A stretch of DNA of 34,223 bases. It comes from CAYUCJ01 sp049282265. GTDB lineage: Bacteria > Desulfobacterota > DSM-4660 > Desulfatiglandales > Desulfatiglandaceae. Below are positions 8,240 to 16,252 of this stretch, piece by piece. The stretch's first letter is position 1; every line of letters starts with the position of its first letter. The stretch covers positions 1 to 34,223 of the forward strand of contig JBAPTR010000233.1 of the NCBI GenBank assembly GCA_049282265.1. Reading direction: 5' to 3'. The notes under the pieces were generated by a model. It searched no databases. It was not told the DNA's origin and saw only the letters and a list, made by a program, of their open reading frames with translations. The translations under genes were made by a program, and so were the position numbers.

Positions 8240-8390
8240 CTAGTTTCCATCCATAAATGGCTATTTTTCACAATCTCGGCGTCAATCTGCGGGGTTCCTT
8301 GTGAGACATACTACAGTACGTCTCCGCGCAACCCCTTGATTTCCTTGATCTTGTAAAAACTATCTCATTTTTGAAATGGAAACTGACTAG
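8240..8390. repeat. Imperfect palindromic element A (about 150 bp)
   Basis: Paired segments share one centre near 8313: TTTCCAT (8244-8250) with ATGGAAA (8376-8382), GGGGTT (8291-8296) with AACCCC (8330-8335), and GAGAC (8303-8307) with GTCTC (8320-8324). CTAG lies at both ends (8240-8243 and 8387-8390). The arms differ by small insertions and substitutions. The region is non-coding and lies between two plus-strand genes. It could fold into a long hairpin in RNA or single-stranded DNA and resembles a miniature non-autonomous repeat. No transposase is present nearby. Confidence 0.75.
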
Positions 8391-8440
8391 TGTCCAAAAT
8401 TGATTCGTGGATGGGCCCTAAGCTAATTTCAGGATGAGCC

Positions 8441-9205
8441 ATGGAACCTAAAGAGATTGAGAGAAAAAGTCTTGACAATCAGGAGTTTCTGAAACTCCGT
8501 GGTGCCACTGAGAAGATCTCGGCGGAACTTTCAAAACGGGTAAAACGGCACCTGAACGTGCTCCGTCCCTTGTTTGTACCGAGAAAACTGCTGGGGACCT
8601 ACGTGCGCAGCGGCACAATGGAAGAAGTGCCTGGGTCGGACAAGGCGTTCGCGGAGTTGCAGGAACGCTATGCATCAGTGGCTCAAAAGCCTTTTGGTTT
8701 GCCTTCCAAGCTGCAGACACCTCTTGCTCCCATACCGAACCAACTGGAGGCCACCCCTTTTCAATATTCCCTTCATTCCGAAGGATCGCCCAACAAGGCC
8801 ATCACGATCACCGCATCGGCAAAATGGGTCATCTCCTTCCACAGCGATTGCTCTCTCACCAGGCTGAAAGCAATGCTCGCCGGTGAGGAACCGAAGCAGG
8901 CGGAAGACATGAAACAGACGGTAGTTCATCATCTCTTCCCGATAATCTTCTTGCATCGGTTTTCTGATATCGGTGGACTGCTGGAGGATCTCCGTTACGT
9001 TGTGCAGACAGAGGAAATAGCTGAATTGGGAGGGCTTCCGGTGGTTACTCTGGAGGCGCCGCTGAAGACCTTTCTGCCACCGGAAGATTTCATCCAACAG
9101 ATTACCCAGCTATCGGGCATTCCTGCCTTCCAGGAAATCATCGATCCGGATGCCATTGAAGCCCTCTCGGATCCTTTGAAGGAGTCCGTCAAAGGGCTGC
9201 TTTAG
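8441..9205 (+). CDS. Hypothetical protein bracketed by two palindromic elements
   Basis: This is a 254-residue, probably cytoplasmic protein that I do not recognise. AGGATGAGCC precedes the ATG. The N-terminal 60 residues are basic and helical (LSKRVKRHLNVLRPLFVPRKLLG). The middle, about 98-140, is beta-like (FQYSLHSEG, KAITITASAKWVISFHSDCSL). The C-terminal part is acidic with an F/L-rich stretch (HHLFPIIFLHRFSDIGGLLEDL) and ends in a helix. It has no signal peptide or membrane helix. It lies between palindromes A and B and converges on the T6SS sheath gene. A T6SS-related role is possible only from location. Confidence 0.7.
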   Translation: MEPKEIERKSLDNQEFLKLRGATEKISAELSKRVKRHLNVLRPLFVPRKLLGTYVRSGTMEEVPGSDKAFAELQERYASVAQKPFGLPSKLQTPLAPIPNQLEATPFQYSLHSEGSPNKAITITASAKWVISFHSDCSLTRLKAMLAGEEPKQAEDMKQTVVHHLFPIIFLHRFSDIGGLLEDLRYVVQTEEIAELGGLPVVTLEAPLKTFLPPEDFIQQITQLSGIPAFQEIIDPDAIEALSDPLKESVKGLL

Positions 9206-9216
9206 GCCTTCCCCTA

Positions 9217-9396
9217 GCCCGGATTTCTCACCAATAGTCTGCTGTGACGGTGGATAGCCCCATGCCTACTGCGTTGCGCTCAGAAAATATCCTTGATGTA
9301 CTGTGAAAGTACGCCTGCGGCCATTTTCCTTCGCACGCCTTATATGCATGGGCCTCTCCGCCGTCTCGCGACGAAGATCGGTGAGAAATACGGGTT
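9217..9396. repeat. Imperfect palindromic element B (about 180 bp)
   Basis: Arms are centred near 9305: TTTCTCACC (9224-9232) with GGTGAGAAA (9380-9388), CCCCATGC (9258-9265) with GCATGGGC further right, a TGCGCTCAG-like block with CCTTCGCACGCC, and the inner GTAC (9298-9301) with GTAC (9309-9312). The outermost bases GCCCGGA and ACGGGT also pair in part. It fills the space between two convergent genes (8441-9205 and the sheath gene) and may act as a bidirectional terminator. The sequence differs from elements A and C, although A and B both have AGTACG near the centre. Confidence 0.75.
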
Positions 9397-9402
9397 AGAC
9401 AT

Positions 9403-10986
9403 CTACCAATAAAACTGCAATTCAATTCTTTCTCCCGACGGCAGGATCTCCGGCGAAGGCTTTAAAGCAAAATCCACAACTGGGGGCTTTTCCGAATCGG
9501 GTCTTGTGACAGAAAGATGGATATCCGCGGGTGGCGCATGTCCTGTCTTCTCCCAAAATGTGACGATAGCCTTCCGCAACTCCCTCTGAATTTCTGAAGG
9601 ATTCAAACCTTTGTCGAAGCTTTCCTTGCACAAGATCAGGAACTGGATAATCCTGCTCACCACCAGCTGAAAGGCCAAGGAAGTCCCGGCTATGGTCGTT
9701 TCATCCGGAAAAAATGCAATGTCTCGATTCTGTTGGGAAATCAGAGGGATAATGCCACTCTTTACGAATTGTGCCATTCTGTCCTCACTGAACGCAACCT
9801 CAGTGGGGTATTGTTTTCTTTCCCCCGGATCGCGTAAAGCAAGATCTTCCAAATGAAACCTTTGCCAATCCCCGAAATGAGCGGGCCATCCTGTTTCCAA
9901 CTGGCTCCGTAGGACCAGGGTTGCCAGCCCCCATACTGGGTTTCTCCAGGGGATTGCTTTCTCCTCAAAATAAACAGGGCCTTTCTGAGATTCAGGCCCG
10001 TATGGGTATCTATCGAGGAAGCGGCTACAGGTAAGTCCTAGCCATTTTCCGGAATCCCCCTTTTTCAGTGTCTGCCACTTGCCGAATTCGGCGTTTTCGA
10101 GATAATGGGGAAGATAGGGAAGCGTCTTCAGGTCCTCCCAGGAATCAATGTTTAAAAATCGGGGAGATATCCACCCAATTGTAGGAACGAGCAATGCTTC
10201 CGCTATCTCGCCCAACCTCCTGAGGAGTTCAATGCTGTGTGGAGAAGTGTCAAATGCTATATCCACCACAATGAGAGACGGGATTTCCCTTGCGAATTCA
10301 AGTATGAAATCATCGAGCGTCTCTTCAAGCGCTTCCGAAGACACGGGTAACAGTCTTACGGAGACTCGTGGTTCTGAGACACGCCGGGACCGGGACAACA
10401 AAAAACCAAGCCCCCCCCAAACTTCTTCCAGCTGCCTGAATTCCTCATGGGAAAAGGTTCGTGCCAAAATGCCGCCAAGCAAACCCTCCATCTGCCTCAC
10501 CAGTTCTTTTTCCTCACCTCCATGGCCGCCCTCCCTGCCCGGAATCGACACCATATTCAGGATGTCATCGATGGTATCTGCCTTCTTGCTTGTCTTATTA
10601 CCAGGCGATTTCGGCAGCTCCAGAGGAGGCAGACCAGGCCAATCCCTGATACGCTCAATGATTTCCTTTTGGTTCAAACCCTTGGCAGGTGCGTCGAGGA
10701 CAAATTCCCGGGCATCCAGAATGTTTTTCAGAAATGAGTTGCAGGACAGCAGCCCATCCGGACGAAAATCCTTGCGTCTTTCGATTTCAAAGGTGAGATA
10801 TTCTGGAGGGTAGATATTTCCGGAAACCGGGAGATCGAATGAAGGCCTGACTTCCGAGAGTACCTTGTCCAGGGTTTCAAGGGTGACATCAATGGGGCCC
10901 TTTTTCCATTTTTCCTTTTCCCGGCCCCTGAATGGGGCCAAAACCAGGACTGTAAAGGGAAAGTCTTGGGAACTTGGACTTGGCAT
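9403..10986 (-). CDS. Single-chain T6SS contractile sheath protein (TssB-like + TssC-like)
   Basis: This 527-residue protein has a short N-terminal TssB/VipA-like part (about 9-118: PFTVLVLAPFRGRE, PIDVTLETLDKVLSEVRP, FEIERRKDFRPDGLL). A TssC/VipB/EvpB-like part follows (about 160-527): EEFRQLEEVWGGLGFLL, SLIVVDIAFD, LGEIAEALLVPTIGWISP, WLGLTCSRFLDRYPYG, VWGLATLVLRSQLETGW, FVKSGIIPLI, and the closing ERIELQFYW. In canonical T6SS, TssB and TssC are separate genes that co-assemble into the contractile sheath; here both appear in one chain. AAGGAGGT lies eight bases before the ATG. It is third in a kinase-LysM lipoprotein-sheath operon. Whether it forms a full sheath or a specialised variant is open. 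Confidence 0.85.
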   Translation of the reverse strand: MPSPSSQDFPFTVLVLAPFRGREKEKWKKGPIDVTLETLDKVLSEVRPSFDLPVSGNIYPPEYLTFEIERRKDFRPDGLLSCNSFLKNILDAREFVLDAPAKGLNQKEIIERIRDWPGLPPLELPKSPGNKTSKKADTIDDILNMVSIPGREGGHGGEEKELVRQMEGLLGGILARTFSHEEFRQLEEVWGGLGFLLSRSRRVSEPRVSVRLLPVSSEALEETLDDFILEFAREIPSLIVVDIAFDTSPHSIELLRRLGEIAEALLVPTIGWISPRFLNIDSWEDLKTLPYLPHYLENAEFGKWQTLKKGDSGKWLGLTCSRFLDRYPYGPESQKGPVYFEEKAIPWRNPVWGLATLVLRSQLETGWPAHFGDWQRFHLEDLALRDPGERKQYPTEVAFSEDRMAQFVKSGIIPLISQQNRDIAFFPDETTIAGTSLAFQLVVSRIIQFLILCKESFDKGLNPSEIQRELRKAIVTFWEKTGHAPPADIHLSVTRPDSEKPPVVDFALKPSPEILPSGERIELQFYW

Positions 10987-11001
10987 CGTTCAGACCTCCT
11001 T

Positions 11002-11571
11002 TTACTCACTCTTCAGCCCTTTTGGGCCAAACAGGGCGGGTTCCTCTTCCGTCTGCCCTCCCTCAGAATCCTTGCCCGGTTTTTCTTTTTTCAGGCTCTG
11101 CACGAGTTCGTCTACAAAGGCCTCGGGCATGGGATCCCTGGTCTTGAGCATGTTCACCGGGATGCGGATCCGGTCGCCATTGTGAATGACGGTCGGTTTC
11201 ATCTGGGGATTTGCCCTGGCCAACAGCTTCCAGTTCATCAGGCTACCGGTATACCACTTGGCAATAATGGAGAGGGATTCATTGGGCCATTTTACCTGGT
11301 GCACGAAATATTTTTCAGACTCCTCTTTCGCCATCGGCTTCATCTGGCCCTGAGAAGACTGGGAGGGTTGGGTGACGCCGGTACCCTTCTGGGCAGGTGA
11401 CGCATGATTCTGTGTCTCTCCCACGGGAGCGGCCTGAGAAGTAGTTGGCGTGGCTTCTTTCTTGCCCTTCATGATGCCCATTTTCTCAAGACCGACGCAG
11501 GAAACAAGGAGTGACAGGATGAAAATACCCGCCAAAGCCAATGGGATCAACCGTTTTATGTCCTTTTTCAT
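11002..11571 (-). CDS. LysM-domain lipoprotein
   Basis: This 189-residue protein has a signal peptide (basic MKKDIKR, then hydrophobic residues 9-23) ending in a lipobox LLVSC with Cys25 as the lipid site. A low-complexity Ser/Gln/Pro linker spans 36-85. A LysM-like module spans about 88-139 (YFVHQVKWPNESLSIIAKWY, LLARANPQ, HNGDRIRIP). The tail is charged. LysM modules bind peptidoglycan glycan strands, so it probably links an envelope complex to the wall. It sits 11 bp downstream of the kinase gene and 15 bp upstream of the sheath gene, so co-transcription is very likely. GGGGGAG lies before the ATG. It may be a T6SS membrane-complex accessory; there is no homology to TssJ that I can see. 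Confidence 0.85.
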   Translation of the reverse strand: MKKDIKRLIPLALAGIFILSLLVSCVGLEKMGIMKGKKEATPTTSQAAPVGETQNHASPAQKGTGVTQPSQSSQGQMKPMAKEESEKYFVHQVKWPNESLSIIAKWYTGSLMNWKLLARANPQMKPTVIHNGDRIRIPVNMLKTRDPMPEAFVDELVQSLKKEKPGKDSEGGQTEEEPALFGPKGLKSE

Positions 11572-11582
11572 GCTTGCTCCCC

Positions 11583-13508
11583 CTATTGCTTCTTAAGTTT
11601 TTTCAAATAGTTTTTCACCCGTTCATTCTTGGGATTGAGCTCAAGCGCCTTCTCCAGATTCGCGATACATTCGGCCTTTTTTCCCAAACGGTTTTGGACC
11701 ATGGCCAGATTGAAGAGGGCCTCATCCAGGTAGTCGGGCTTCAATTCCACCACGCGCTGGTACGCCTTCTCCGCCTGTTCATAGTCCTTGGTCACGGCGT
11801 AAAGGTATCCCAGGTTGAAGAATGCATCCGTATACTCAGGATCAAGTTCGCTCACCTTCGTGTACTGCCTGACGGCCTCCGGAAAATCCTTCCTCTGCAC
11901 ATAAAGAAAGCCCAGCTTCGCATGCGCCTTGACACTGGCCGGATTCAGATCCACTGCTTTCAGAAGCAACCGTTCCATCATTTCGGGGTCCGTCTTGGCC
12001 ACAGAATCCGCCTCTGCGAGCAGGGCCTTTTCATAGTCGGCTGAGGCCTTCTCCTTCAGGGCGGGATTCTCAGTCAGAGCAACCTCAAAAAGGGCGACAG
12101 CATCACCGTACCGTTTCTCGTCCAGCGCTCCCTTTGCTTCCGCAAGCTTGGCAGCGCCTTTTTCTTCCTCCGGGGCCTGTTCGGAGGTCGATGCCTCCTT
12201 TTCGGCGCTTTCTCCTGTTGCAGGTTTCGCCGCCTCTTCCGGCTTGTTTTCGGAGGCGGGCGCTTGCGTCCCGGTAGCCTGAGTCGCCTGTTCCGCCGGG
12301 GCCTGCTTCTCCGCCACGACCGCCTTTGGGGATTCCGCGGATTGCTTCGCAGGTTTTTCTCCGGGCCAAAAAATGACGACCAAGAGGACAACCAGGACAA
12401 TCCCCCCGATTGCAGCCAGGATCAAGCCTTTCTTCCCGGGCTTCTCGTCCCGATGGGATGGGGGTTCTTCGACATGTTCTTCCGCAACCTTTTTGGAAGG
12501 AACGGGCGCTTTTTCCTTCTCCGGCGCGCCACCTGAATGATCCCCGACAAGATCGCGCATGGTCTTTTCCTCTTCTGCAATCTCACCCTTAAAAAGGCCT
12601 TTCATGTATCCGGAAAGACCACGCGTCGTGGGTCTCTTGGGAAGGGCGTACATGCATTCTTCCAGATCGGCCAGCATGTCGTTGCACGACTGATAACGTT
12701 TTTCCGGGTCCATGGCCAATGATTGGCCCAGAATATCATAAAGCTTGGCCGGGAGATCTTTGACAAGCTGATCAGGAGGGACAAATTCCGCCACCCTGAC
12801 TTTTGACAGGATCTGCATGGTGTCCCCCTGGAACATCCTCTTCCCGGTAACCAGTTCGTAGAGGATGATGCCGAGAGAAAAGATATCGGACCGGTAATCA
12901 ATGACCTTTCCATCGGCCTGTTCGGGGGACATGTAGGCTACCTTCCCCTTGATCATCCCCACCTGGGTCATGGAACTCCGCGTGGCGGCCTTGGCGATGC
13001 CGAAATCGACGATTTTGACATCCCCTTCGTAGGTAATAAAGACGTTCTGAGGGCTGATATCCCGGTGTATGATATTGAGGGGTTTTCCCTGAAAATCCTT
13101 AAGATTGTGTGCATAGTGGAGCCCGGAAGCGACCCTGGAGACGATGTGGAGGGCATTCTCCAGGTCGAGTTGATCCCCTTTCTGTTTGGCCTTCTCTGTC
13201 ACATGGTTAAGATCCTTGCCGAACAGGTACTCCATGGCGATGAAATAGGACTTCTCCACGCTGCCGAAGTCATAGATCTGGACGATATTCTGGTGGTGCA
13301 GCAAGGCCGCCAGCTTGGCCTCATCAATAAAGGAATCCACCAGTTCCTTCTCGATGGTCAGGTGCGGCAGAATCCTTTTGACGGCGATGAGTTTTTCAAA
13401 ACCTTGGACCCCGGTAATCATGGCCCGGTACAGTTCCGCCATACCACCGAGTGCGACCTTGTCCAGGAGCATATACTTTCCGAAACGCCTATTTGTGATC
13501 TCGTTCAT
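11583..13508 (-). CDS. Transmembrane Ser/Thr protein kinase with C-terminal TPRs
   Basis: This 641-residue protein has a Hanks-type kinase domain at about 9-285 with all key residues: glycine loop LGGMAE (20-25), Lys44 in IAVK, HRDISPQN (148-155, catalytic Asp150), DFG (168-170) and SPEQ (194-197). A juxtamembrane linker leads to one membrane helix (about 361-381). Then come an Ala/Glu/Pro-rich periplasmic linker (382-455) and TPR repeats (about 456-641, for example AFFNLGYLYAVTKDYEQAEKAYQ). Kinases of this type (PpkA-like) control T6SS by phosphorylating FHA proteins; position beside sheath and LysM genes, and a nearby FHA gene, support that. The TPR end could sense a periplasmic partner such as the lipoprotein encoded next. 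Confidence 0.92.
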   Translation of the reverse strand: MNEITNRRFGKYMLLDKVALGGMAELYRAMITGVQGFEKLIAVKRILPHLTIEKELVDSFIDEAKLAALLHHQNIVQIYDFGSVEKSYFIAMEYLFGKDLNHVTEKAKQKGDQLDLENALHIVSRVASGLHYAHNLKDFQGKPLNIIHRDISPQNVFITYEGDVKIVDFGIAKAATRSSMTQVGMIKGKVAYMSPEQADGKVIDYRSDIFSLGIILYELVTGKRMFQGDTMQILSKVRVAEFVPPDQLVKDLPAKLYDILGQSLAMDPEKRYQSCNDMLADLEECMYALPKRPTTRGLSGYMKGLFKGEIAEEEKTMRDLVGDHSGGAPEKEKAPVPSKKVAEEHVEEPPSHRDEKPGKKGLILAAIGGIVLVVLLVVIFWPGEKPAKQSAESPKAVVAEKQAPAEQATQATGTQAPASENKPEEAAKPATGESAEKEASTSEQAPEEEKGAAKLAEAKGALDEKRYGDAVALFEVALTENPALKEKASADYEKALLAEADSVAKTDPEMMERLLLKAVDLNPASVKAHAKLGFLYVQRKDFPEAVRQYTKVSELDPEYTDAFFNLGYLYAVTKDYEQAEKAYQRVVELKPDYLDEALFNLAMVQNRLGKKAECIANLEKALELNPKNERVKNYLKKLKKQ

Positions 13509-13638
13509 GGGAGCATTCTATCCTGATAGAGGTTGGAGATATCATATTGAAAAGACCGCTTATTATGCCAGACGCCGGACTTTTCAGTCAAGGAGTATTT
13601 GCCTTGCCTTTTCCGTCGGTTTCACCTCAAAAATTGAA

Positions 13639-13665
13639 ATAGCATTTTTCGAATTCTTTTGCTAT
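13639..13665. promoter_or_regulatory. Near-palindrome, possible operator
   Basis: ATAGCA (13639-13644) and TGCTAT (13660-13665) are exact inverted repeats around an A/T-rich core containing TTCGAA and GAATTC. The site lies between two divergent operons, where a shared regulator could bind. No matching known operator is recognised. Confidence 0.3.
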
Positions 13666-13683
13666 GGTCTATCAAATCAGCCT

Positions 13684-13709
13684 CCAAGCCGCATGGGAAA
13701 AAGGCTTGG
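13684..13709. promoter_or_regulatory. Perfect 7-bp stem with 12-base loop
   Basis: CCAAGCC (13684-13690) pairs with GGCTTGG (13703-13709), followed on the plus strand by seven A residues. It could be a leader hairpin of the cyclase-like operon or an operator. The A-run means it is a T-run on the minus strand but on the wrong side of the hairpin for plus-strand termination. Confidence 0.25.
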
Positions 13710-13823
13710 AAAAAAAGGCACCAACTCTCGTCCCCTGTGCACTTGAGGATTGAAGGGCAAATGGTTGTCAGTTGAGCCTAATGCAAATCCATTCATCAAT
13801 CAACACCTAATTCGGTAGCCAGG

Positions 13824-15218
13824 ATGAACCCACCCAGAAATTATTTTCCCCTGTTTTTCAAGATATCCATCCTGTTCTTTTTTTTCGTTCTCCTGATCCT
13901 GGTGCCGTCCGGTTTTCTCGCCTCAAATCAACAGCACAAGGCCGCCTACACGGAAATAATCAAAAGCGAAACCGTCCTGGCGCGCCAGTTTGCGAGAAAT
14001 TCCCGGATGGCCCTGTTGAGCGGCGATACCCTCGGGTTGAACCTGCTGATTGAAGGGGCGGACAAGGAGCCGGGAACCCTGTATGCCGTTGTCATGGACA
14101 AGACAAAGAAGGTTATTGCACATACCGGGCCAAAGAGACTTGGCGGCATTCTGACCCATTTCGACAAATCCGTGAGGTCTGATGACCAACTAGGCGTGCG
14201 ATCTCTAAGTGTGGGGAAACCACCCGGGTATAAAATCCTGGATATCGGTGTTCCCATTACCTACAAACAGATGACTATCGGGTTCTTTCATCTCGGGCTT
14301 TCCTCAGATCAGATACACCAGCAATTGGCGGGCAGGACTTCCCTTCTTTCCCGTACATTTGTGATGTACAGCCTGCCTGGGTTCCTTTTATGCCTGATCT
14401 TTATCTTTCTGGCCTGCAGACGCTTTTCAAACCGGATGGCTGAAGTCGTGTCAGCCATTGAGGGCTTGAGAAACGGCGAGGCGGGCTTTCAACTCCGTTC
14501 CATCCCGGGTCTTTATCTGGGCAGCCTGGCAACCGGCCTCAATGCCCTATCGGCCGGCCTTGAAGAAAGAAGGGAAAGTGAACAATCTCCTCGCGTGAAC
14601 GCATCTCCAAGACCTTTTCCGCACGAGGCCGGTGCATCAGGAGGTCTTTTGCCGACTCAAATAACGAGAAGTCAGATTACCGTCCTCTTTGCAGGCGTGA
14701 AAGGGTTCAGGGAATATGCAGAAAACAGGGCCCCGGAAGATGTGATTGTGGACCTTAACCAGTATTTTGCCATGGCCGCCCGGGCCGCCGAAACATTCGG
14801 CGGTCAGGTTGATAAGTTCATCGGTGATGCGGTGAGTTGTGTATTTATCAGCGCGCCTCTCCAGCCGGACCACACGGAGAGAGCCGTGAAGGCAGCCCTT
14901 GCCCTGCAGGAAGCCCTCTTGAACGAAGGGACGGACGAAAACCGGATCCTCGACAAAATAGGCATCGGGATCAGCAGTGGTGTGGCCCTTTCAGGGCCGG
15001 TTGAGGCCCTCCCCAACAAGGTCCACACCTTTATCGGTGAAAGTTTCAAGACGGCCTATTCATTGAACCTGCTGGCGGGACCGGGCGAAATTATCATCAG
15101 CAAGGATGTTTTTCACACCATCGAGCATCTGGTCACGGTGGAGCCCGTCCCACCGCGAGAAATGATGGACAAAACCGAGCCCTGGGAAAATTTTCGACTG
15201 AAGGGAATATTGTCTTGA
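13824..15218 (+). CDS. Membrane protein with degenerate class III adenylate/guanylate cyclase domain
   Basis: This 464-residue protein has a first membrane helix at about 8-32, a periplasmic sensor region (33-178), a second helix (about 179-199), a HAMP-like segment (200-250) and a cyclase homology domain (about 284-430). The domain keeps VDKFIGD (Lys331, Asp335). The first metal-binding Asp, normally in FADIxGF, is Gly291 (FAGVKGF). The catalytic Asn and Arg of the GDxVNxAxRL motif are replaced by Lys408 and Ser412 (GESFKTAYSL). Cyclase activity is therefore doubtful; a nucleotide-sensing or partner-regulating role is more likely. It overlaps the deacetylase gene (TTGA) and is the first gene of a plus-strand operon divergent from the kinase operon. 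Confidence 0.88.
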   Translation: MNPPRNYFPLFFKISILFFFFVLLILVPSGFLASNQQHKAAYTEIIKSETVLARQFARNSRMALLSGDTLGLNLLIEGADKEPGTLYAVVMDKTKKVIAHTGPKRLGGILTHFDKSVRSDDQLGVRSLSVGKPPGYKILDIGVPITYKQMTIGFFHLGLSSDQIHQQLAGRTSLLSRTFVMYSLPGFLLCLIFIFLACRRFSNRMAEVVSAIEGLRNGEAGFQLRSIPGLYLGSLATGLNALSAGLEERRESEQSPRVNASPRPFPHEAGASGGLLPTQITRSQITVLFAGVKGFREYAENRAPEDVIVDLNQYFAMAARAAETFGGQVDKFIGDAVSCVFISAPLQPDHTERAVKAALALQEALLNEGTDENRILDKIGIGISSGVALSGPVEALPNKVHTFIGESFKTAYSLNLLAGPGEIIISKDVFHTIEHLVTVEPVPPREMMDKTEPWENFRLKGILS

Positions 15219-16252
15219 AGGCCCTTTTACGGCATTGGTACCCCTGCCTGGGCACCCTGCTCTTCCTCACTCTGCTCTCCTGTGCTGCGCCACATAAAGA
15301 GGCCGGGATTTCCGTTGCCCAACCGGCCCCGGCCTCCTCACGGGTCTTCAAGGAATTCGCTGCGGTCATTGTCCAGCCACACGACACCTTGACTTCCCTC
15401 GCGATCAAATACCTGCATGACCCTTCCAAGGGATGGTTCATAGCCGAGTTCAACCATGTTGGAGATGTCGAACCGGGGCAGGCCATCATTATTCCCTTCA
15501 ATCCCCTTCACAGGGGCGGGGTGACCCTCATGGGATATCAAAGGGTACCCGTGCTGTGCTACCACAAGTTCTCTCTAGACAAAGAGGACGCCATGACGGT
15601 AACACGAAAGGCTTTCGAGACCCAGTTGAAGTTTCTTCATGATCATGGATATCACGTGATCACCTTGGATCAACTACACGATTTTATGGACTTCAAGGCA
15701 CAGATTCCCGAAAAGTCCGTCGTGATCACCATTGATGATGGATGGCGATCAACCTATGATATTGCCTACCCCTTATTGAAGCGCTACGGCTATCCCGCCA
15801 CCCTCTTTGTCTACACCAATCTCATAACCGGCAATTCCACGACCCTGAGCTGGGGCCAGATCAGGGAAATGTATGCGAACGGCATCGACATGCAGTGCCA
15901 TACCAAGACGCATCGAAGTCTTGCCTGGAAAGAAGGACAGGAGTCTTTTAAACACTACTTTGAAGCCATTCAAACGGAACTCATCGAATCTGCAAAGATC
16001 CTGAAAAGGGAGTTAAACAAGGACGTCAAGTATCTGGCTTACCCATACGGGGACACCAATCACCTGGTGGTCGAAGTGGCCAGAAAACTCGGCTACAGGG
16101 CGGCTTTCACGGTCAAGAGGGGGGTCAACCCCTTTTTTGTCGATCCCTACCGCATCGACCGATCCATGATTTATGGAAGCTTCTCTCTGAAGGCTTTCCA
16201 GAAAAATCTCGTTGTCTTTACGGATTTCAAGAAAGGAATTGCTCTCAGGTAA
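15215..16252 (+). CDS. LysM / polysaccharide deacetylase lipoprotein
   Basis: This 345-residue protein has a signal peptide and lipobox LLSC (Cys23). A LysM-like module (about 51-93: IVQPHDTLTSLAIKYL, EPGQAIIIPF) precedes a NodB/CE4 domain (about 110-310). Metal and catalytic motifs are ITIDDGW (Asp174, Asp175), HTKTH (His229, His233) and AYPYGD (275-280). CE4 enzymes remove acetyl groups from chitin-like or peptidoglycan sugars; LysM suggests peptidoglycan or an envelope polysaccharide as substrate. The start is TTG at 15215, overlapping the upstream stop and preceded by AAGGGA eight bases away. It abuts the next gene with no gap. In this setting it may open or remodel the wall for the secretion apparatus; this is inference. 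Confidence 0.9.
   Translation: MKALLRHWYPCLGTLLFLTLLSCAAPHKEAGISVAQPAPASSRVFKEFAAVIVQPHDTLTSLAIKYLHDPSKGWFIAEFNHVGDVEPGQAIIIPFNPLHRGGVTLMGYQRVPVLCYHKFSLDKEDAMTVTRKAFETQLKFLHDHGYHVITLDQLHDFMDFKAQIPEKSVVITIDDGWRSTYDIAYPLLKRYGYPATLFVYTNLITGNSTTLSWGQIREMYANGIDMQCHTKTHRSLAWKEGQESFKHYFEAIQTELIESAKILKRELNKDVKYLAYPYGDTNHLVVEVARKLGYRAAFTVKRGVNPFFVDPYRIDRSMIYGSFSLKAFQKNLVVFTDFKKGIALR

Larger units (their letters stand above)
13509..13823. other. Divergent intergenic region between kinase and cyclase-like genes
   Basis: This 315-bp space must contain both promoters. On the minus strand, TATGAT about 38 bases before the kinase ATG could be a -10 element, but no good -35 precedes it. For the plus strand I see no strong promoter. 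Two symmetrical sites stand out: a 27-bp near-palindrome at 13639-13665, and CCAAGCC/GGCTTGG (13684-13709) followed by an A-run. No small gene with a credible start was found. Confidence 0.5.

Noticed and set aside
8240..9396. Elements A and B as terminal inverted repeats of a transposon
   Set aside because: They differ in sequence, each is palindromic by itself, and the enclosed gene does not resemble a transposase.
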